DNA from: Spirochaeta sp.
GTDB lineage: Bacteria; Spirochaetota; Spirochaetia; DSM-27196; Alkalispirochaetaceae
DNA length: 11,006 nt
Direction: 5' to 3'
Assembly: GCA_027859055.1 (NCBI GenBank)
Contig: JAQIBO010000018.1
Location: 1-11,006 of the forward strand
Part shown: positions 7,762 to 11,006 of the stretch, piece by piece
Layout of the letters: each line of letters starts with the position of its first letter
Position numbering within the stretch: the stretch's first letter is position 1
Position numbers and translations under genes: made by a program
Notes under the pieces: generated by a model
Databases searched by the model: none
What the model was told of the DNA's origin: nothing
The model's input: only the letters and a program-made list of their open reading frames with translations

Positions 7762-8811
7762 CTACCAGTCCAGCCGGTCACGGTATCGCGTGATCTCCGC
7801 TTCATCACGAAGCTCCGCTACAACCGAGGAAACGGTCTCCTCAAAGATCTCCTGCTGCCGCCGGTTCATTACGAACGCTCTGACTTGTTGTCGCACCGTG
7901 ATACTTTCTCCCGGCAGAACCGGGTCGTTCAAACCCGGCAGTCGCGGCGGTCGTCGGTCGGTTACCCGCACGATGTGAAATCCCACATTGCTCTCGATCA
8001 GGGACGACACTTCATCCTCGTCAAGGCGAAATACCGCTTCTGTGAAGGCGCGGCCGAGGCGCTGAACCGCTTCCTGATCACCGTTTACCAGGTACCCGAA
8101 ATCACCTCCAGCGTAGGAGACGTCGTCCAGGCTCTCGCGCATCAATGTACGAAAATCCGTTGTGCCCCGCGAGAGCTGTCGCGCCATTCCTGCAGCTTTC
8201 CGGCGTAATTCGGCGGCCTCCGCATCGCTTTGCCCGCGAACGTCGAAAAAGAGGTGTTCAAAACGCACCATTAACGGATTGAAGAACTCCTGTGCGTTTG
8301 TCTCGTATACGAAACGGGTCTCCTCAGTACTGGGTTCCTGAATCGCGTCAAATTGCCCCTGAGCGCGTTCAAGCACGAACTTTTCCTGAACAAGACGATT
8401 GGTGATCTCTGCAACGAACGTGTCCCACGAGAGCCCCATTTGCTCCTCTACCAGTTGTTCGAACTGGCGGTCGCTGACCGGTTGTCCGAGGGACTGCCGT
8501 TGCGCGGCGATCGCCTGCTGGATCTCCTCGTCGGAAACGCGAACGTTCGCCCGCGATGCAGCCTGATTGAGAAGCACCCCGTTGATCCGCTCTTCCAGCA
8601 GTTCGGCGCGTTCGCTTGTCGTAAGTGCCCGTCCCGCCTGACGCTCAATCATCTCCACGTCCTGACGGAGTTGCCGCTGCCCGATGTTTACCGTTTCAGT
8701 AAGTCGAACGATCGCCACCGGCCGGTCAAGAACCTGTGCCGGTAAGAACGATGATACCACTGTAAGAAGCAACACGATGACAACGTGCTGAAATGTTCTA
8801 TGCGATTTCAT
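7762..8811 (-). CDS. SurA-like periplasmic chaperone / parvulin peptidyl-prolyl isomerase
   Basis: Read from the ATG at 8811 the protein has 349 residues. It begins with a clean signal peptide (hydrophobic about 10-24, likely cleavage after Pro-Ala-Gln26). A SurA_N-like helical domain follows at about 29-176, then a parvulin domain at about 179-288. Parvulin hallmarks are RFEHLFF (His186), GGDFGYL (235-241) and NVGFHIVRV (275-283). A helical tail closes the chain, as in SurA. The family binds unfolded outer-membrane proteins in the periplasm and isomerises Xaa-Pro bonds. I chose 8811 because it gives the best signal peptide and has GGTGGA just upstream. In-frame alternatives are ATG at 8823 and TTG at 8838. 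It has one parvulin domain, where E. coli SurA has two, so PrsA-like or PpiD-like labels are also possible. Confidence 0.9.
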   Translation of the reverse strand: MKSHRTFQHVVIVLLLTVVSSFLPAQVLDRPVAIVRLTETVNIGQRQLRQDVEMIERQAGRALTTSERAELLEERINGVLLNQAASRANVRVSDEEIQQAIAAQRQSLGQPVSDRQFEQLVEEQMGLSWDTFVAEITNRLVQEKFVLERAQGQFDAIQEPSTEETRFVYETNAQEFFNPLMVRFEHLFFDVRGQSDAEAAELRRKAAGMARQLSRGTTDFRTLMRESLDDVSYAGGDFGYLVNGDQEAVQRLGRAFTEAVFRLDEDEVSSLIESNVGFHIVRVTDRRPPRLPGLNDPVLPGESITVRQQVRAFVMNRRQQEIFEETVSSVVAELRDEAEITRYRDRLDW

Positions 8812-8815
8812 AGTG

Positions 8816-8821
8816 TCCACC
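8816..8821 (-). promoter_or_regulatory. probable ribosome-binding site that decides the SurA-like start
   Basis: GGTGGA on the minus strand sits 4 bases before the ATG at 8811. It supports this start over the ATG at 8823 and the TTG at 8838, neither of which has a comparable purine-rich site. The match to GGAGG has one mismatch, so support is moderate. Confidence 0.4.
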
Positions 8822-8824
8822 ATA

Positions 8825-9625
8825 TCATGCGGTTTCAAAATAACCGAGTTCCTGTTGCAATTTTTTTACCCCTGCCAGGCGATTGTCCAGTTTCAGGCCA
8901 CGCTGGAGATACCGGAACGCTTTCCGCCGCTCGCCCTCTTCAAGATAGATCTCTGCAGCTTTCTTGTAACAGAACGCAACTTCTCGTTTCGGGAGGTCCC
9001 AGTTGATCATCTGATTCAGATAGGTGAGTACCGTTTCATGCGGCTCAGTTTCCACCATTTTGAAACACACGATGGATCGAAGCCGTTCATAGACGTCCTG
9101 CATAAAATGCCGGAAATACGGTTTCTGGCGCTCAAAACGCACTATCGCCGAGAGTAGCAAAAACGCGCGACGATATTCGTCTCGTGACTCATACTCCTCG
9201 GCGAGGAGGAACGCGCAATCCATAAAATCCTCACGGCCGAGATATGCAGATAGTTCGAAATCGTTGGTAGCCACCAACGTGTCGTAGATTTGCAGCGCTT
9301 CTTCGGGATTGTCATGGAGCAAATCGTAAAAGACCAGTTTCGACTGCGACTCGTGGTCGTCCCGGTTCGACCGCAAAAACTCCGCGTAGTCAAACTCATC
9401 CGGTGCATCGGGTCGAATGCCGTGTATACGGTCGTACTCTTCACGCCGTAGAGGATCACTGAGAATTTCCCACGCGAGCACCACCGCTTTCATTCGCTCA
9501 ACGCTACCGGGATCACCGTTGTGCACGTCCGGATGGACTGCCTTTACCTGGCGACGGTAGGCGTAGCGAATCTCTTCATGGCCGGCATCAACAGGGACGC
9601 CAAGGATGTGGTAGTAGTTGCTCAA
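8825..9625 (-). CDS. J-domain (DnaJ N-terminal) protein with C-terminal helical repeats, TTG start
   Basis: This 266-residue protein starts with a J domain at about 3-67. It contains YYHILGV at 4-10, basic helix II (YAYRRQVKAV) and the invariant HPD loop at 31-33, which contacts and stimulates DnaK-type Hsp70. The rest lacks the Gly/Phe region and the zinc-finger cysteines of true DnaJ, so it is a J-domain-only (type III) cochaperone. Residues about 90-255 are helical with TPR-like pairs (for example CYKKAAEIYLEEGERRKAFR near 219-238) that could select a client. The start is TTG at 9625, because the J domain begins at once and no ATG lies close upstream in frame. TTG overlaps the previous stop as TTGA. 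The client and physiological role are unknown. No signal peptide is seen, so it should be cytoplasmic. Confidence 0.88.
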   Translation of the reverse strand: MSNYYHILGVPVDAGHEEIRYAYRRQVKAVHPDVHNGDPGSVERMKAVVLAWEILSDPLRREEYDRIHGIRPDAPDEFDYAEFLRSNRDDHESQSKLVFYDLLHDNPEEALQIYDTLVATNDFELSAYLGREDFMDCAFLLAEEYESRDEYRRAFLLLSAIVRFERQKPYFRHFMQDVYERLRSIVCFKMVETEPHETVLTYLNQMINWDLPKREVAFCYKKAAEIYLEEGERRKAFRYLQRGLKLDNRLAGVKKLQQELGYFETA

Positions 9626-10038
9626 TGATCCAGTTTGAGACGGGTTGCGACCATTTCGGCTTCGGAACGGGAACGCAGCACTTCAGAGTACCGAATAAAC
9701 ATCCCTTCATGCTCCATGACGCCCATCAGCGTGCGCAATACTTTCATTGCGCCGAACGGTCGCGTCGGAGTGAACGCAAACGAGTTTTTGCCACCGACGA
9801 TCCCAGCGCCCGACAGGTACTGACCGACAGCAGGGGCGATTTTACCGCCGAAAAATGAGGTCCCACCGGTTCCAACGGCGATGTACGCGTATCCGGTGAG
9901 TTTGGTGTTAACGTCTTTCTCTCCGTCAATAAGGTCAACGTCGTGACCCAGGCGCTCTATCCCCGTTGCAAGCCCTTTGGCAAGATCGAAGATCCGATCA
10001 CGGCTGGCACCTCCGAAAAAGACAACTGCCACGCGCAT
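9622..10038 (-). CDS. small flavodoxin-fold-like protein, function unknown
   Basis: This 138-residue protein begins with a hydrophobic beta strand and glycine loop (MRVAVVFFGGASRDR), followed by an alternating alpha/beta pattern. A helix is at about 17-30, a strand at 33-38 (HDVDLID), and a strand with a Gly/Thr-rich loop at 51-66 (YIAVGTGGTSFFGGK). A further segment is at 86-99 (SFAFTPTRPFGAMK). The order resembles a flavodoxin-like fold, in which the first loop binds phosphate and later loops hold the isoalloxazine ring. The first loop (FFGGASRDR) is not a canonical flavodoxin T/S-x-T-G-x-T motif, so FMN binding is uncertain. It has no signal peptide. It starts 6 bases after secG and its stop overlaps the J-domain gene start, which implies coupled expression. 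Confidence 0.75.
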   Translation of the reverse strand: MRVAVVFFGGASRDRIFDLAKGLATGIERLGHDVDLIDGEKDVNTKLTGYAYIAVGTGGTSFFGGKIAPAVGQYLSGAGIVGGKNSFAFTPTRPFGAMKVLRTLMGVMEHEGMFIRYSEVLRSRSEAEMVATRLKLDH

Positions 10039-10044
10039 AGCGGA

Positions 10045-10383
10045 CTACTGACCTTCAGTGTCGTCTTCGTCGGTAACCCACCATTGAACGCCGGATTCCC
10101 CTGACTGCGCCTCAAGGCGCCGCGCAGCCGCCTCAACATCACCGCTGTCAGGCGTGCGATTCAACCAGGCGAGGCCAAAAGAGCTCAGCAGAAAGACCGC
10201 TGCCAACACACTGGTGATACGGGTGAGAATATTGCCGCTCCGATTCCCCACTTGTGAGCCGCCGCCGCCTCCGAAAATACCGCCAAGACCATCCCCGGCC
10301 TCATCCTGGAGGAGTACCACGATGACGAGGAGCAGAGCGCTCAGAACGAAAATGACCATCAGCACGATACCAAGAATTCCCAT
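10045..10383 (-). CDS. secG: preprotein translocase subunit SecG
   Basis: This 112-residue membrane protein shows the SecG plan. Transmembrane helix 1 is at about 4-25. The conserved loop LLQDEAGDGLGGIFGGGGG (24-42) follows, and the second helix is at about 53-74 (ITSVLAAVFLLSSFGLAWL). SecG associates with SecYE and assists SecA-driven protein export across the inner membrane. The loop has Asp/Glu where many SecG proteins have a basic residue (LLQ-K/R), and the C-terminal tail (76-112) is hydrophilic and acidic. It sits directly downstream of tpiA, a common pairing in bacteria. The start at 10383 follows the tpiA stop by 8 bases with a GAGGG site. Confidence 0.93.
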   Translation of the reverse strand: MGILGIVLMVIFVLSALLLVIVVLLQDEAGDGLGGIFGGGGGSQVGNRSGNILTRITSVLAAVFLLSSFGLAWLNRTPDSGDVEAAARRLEAQSGESGVQWWVTDEDDTEGQ

Positions 10384-10387
10384 GTAA

Positions 10388-10393
10388 CCCTCT
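10388..10393 (-). promoter_or_regulatory. Shine-Dalgarno site of secG, overlapping the tpiA stop codon
   Basis: AGAGGG on the minus strand ends 4 bases before the secG ATG at 10383, and its first bases are shared with the tpiA TAG stop. Ribosomes terminating on tpiA would therefore sit on the secG initiation site, favouring coupled translation. Confidence 0.55.
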
Positions 10394-11006
10394 ACTTTTC
10401 GAATGTTGCAATCGGTACAAACGTATCGATCTTTAACGAAGCCCCGCCGACAAGGGCGCCGTCAATGTTTTCCTTTGCCATCAATCCCTGAACGTTGTCC
10501 GGCTTCACAGAACCACCGTACTGGATAATGATCTCCTCGGCGGCGGCGGCACTGTACAGGTCGGCAACGATTTTACGCACCGCCGCGTGTACCGTATCGG
10601 CGTCTTCAGGGGTTGCCGTCTTTCCGGTGCCGATCGCCCAGACCGGTTCGTATGCGATGGTGATACGCGGGAGTTTATCCGCGCCGATCCCCGCCAGACC
10701 GCCGGTCAGTTGTCGGCGATTGACATCGTCAACACGCCCCGCCTCGCGCTCGTCCAGCGTTTCACCGATACAGAGAATGACGTCCAGATTCTCCTCGAGC
10801 GCCAGGTGTACCTTCGTGTTGATCAGTTCGTCGGATTCACCGTACACGTGTCGGCGCTCCGAGTGTCCCAGGATCACCGATGTGGCGCCAACGTCTTTGA
10901 GCATTGCCGGTGAAACTTCGCCGGTGTGAGCGCCGTCACGAGCTGCAGCCATATTTTGCGCCGCACTTTCGATATTCCCGCCGGCGAGTACCGAAGCGAC
11001 CGTCTC
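10392..11006 (-). CDS. tpiA: triose-phosphate isomerase (5' end outside window)
   Basis: The frame is open from the right window edge to the TAG at 10392 and gives 204 residues. The family has about 250, so roughly the first 45-50 residues, including the Asn-x-Lys active-site segment, lie outside. The Met codon at 10952 is internal: the upstream residues ETVASVLAGGNIESAAQN align with the expected family sequence. The enzyme interconverts dihydroxyacetone phosphate and glyceraldehyde 3-phosphate in glycolysis. Visible catalytic parts are the electrophilic His in GHSERR (residue 48 from the edge) and the base Glu in AYEPVWAIGTGKTATPE (residue 120), with flexible loop 6 following. The phosphate-binding YGGSVKPDN and GALVGGASL motifs are also present. 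It appears intact over the visible part and is the most upstream gene seen in the cluster. Confidence 0.97.
   Translation of the reverse strand, partial: ETVASVLAGGNIESAAQNMAAARDGAHTGEVSPAMLKDVGATSVILGHSERRHVYGESDELINTKVHLALEENLDVILCIGETLDEREAGRVDDVNRRQLTGGLAGIGADKLPRITIAYEPVWAIGTGKTATPEDADTVHAAVRKIVADLYSAAAAEEIIIQYGGSVKPDNVQGLMAKENIDGALVGGASLKIDTFVPIATFEK

Noticed and set aside
7534..8208. 224-codon open frame on the plus strand opposite nusB and the SurA-like gene
   Set aside because: It crosses two convincing genes on the other strand, is rich in Arg, Ser and Pro, and shows no domain.
10495..10929. 144-codon plus-strand frame opposite tpiA
   Set aside because: It is antisense to the strongly conserved tpiA coding region and is Ser/Arg-rich without a domain.
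10950..10952. Met codon as the start of tpiA
   Set aside because: The frame continues upstream to the window edge with residues that fit the family, so this Met is internal.
1..11006. Mobile elements, CRISPR arrays, tRNA or rRNA genes and rho-independent terminators
   Set aside because: No transposase, spaced direct repeats, RNA gene signatures or hairpin followed by a T-run were seen on reading; coding sequence fills almost the whole window.

Overview
This is a dense, single-direction stretch of bacterial chromosome. All eleven genes I can support are on the minus strand and are read from right to left. GC content looks moderately high, with many GC-ending codons. The mix of genes suggests a free-living or halophilic spirochaete: a DegP/HtrA-type protease with a relaxed, spirochaete-like lipobox, a SurA-like foldase, a large secreted protein with chitobiase-C-terminal-like beta repeats, and a J-domain/helical-repeat protein, all linked to tpiA-secG, nusB and map. 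That assignment is an inference from gene content, not from a marker gene.

Layout in order of transcription: tpiA (5' end outside the window, 11006-10392), secG (10383-10045), a small flavodoxin-fold-like protein (10038-9622), a J-domain protein with a TTG start (9625-8825), a SurA-like peptidyl-prolyl isomerase (about 8811-7762), nusB (7753-7337), a membrane-anchored TPR-like protein (7340-5652), map (5633-4845), an HtrA-type serine protease (4848-3364), a phosphoribosyltransferase (3362-2763), and a very large secreted beta-repeat protein (2766 to beyond position 1).

No intergenic gap exceeds 18 bases, and four junctions are 4-base stop/start overlaps (ATGA three times, TTGA once). The simplest reading is one long polycistronic unit with translational coupling. 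No terminator, tRNA, rRNA, mobile element or CRISPR is visible, and no stretch over 300 bases lacks a gene.

Functionally the cluster mixes housekeeping genes (triose-phosphate isomerase, NusB, methionine aminopeptidase, purine-type phosphoribosyltransferase) with an export and envelope-quality-control theme (SecG, SurA-like chaperone, HtrA protease, the large exported protein). It looks like an ordinary core-chromosome region. The parts least explained are the 922-codon-plus exported protein at the left edge, the flavodoxin-like protein, the TPR-like protein and the J-domain protein.
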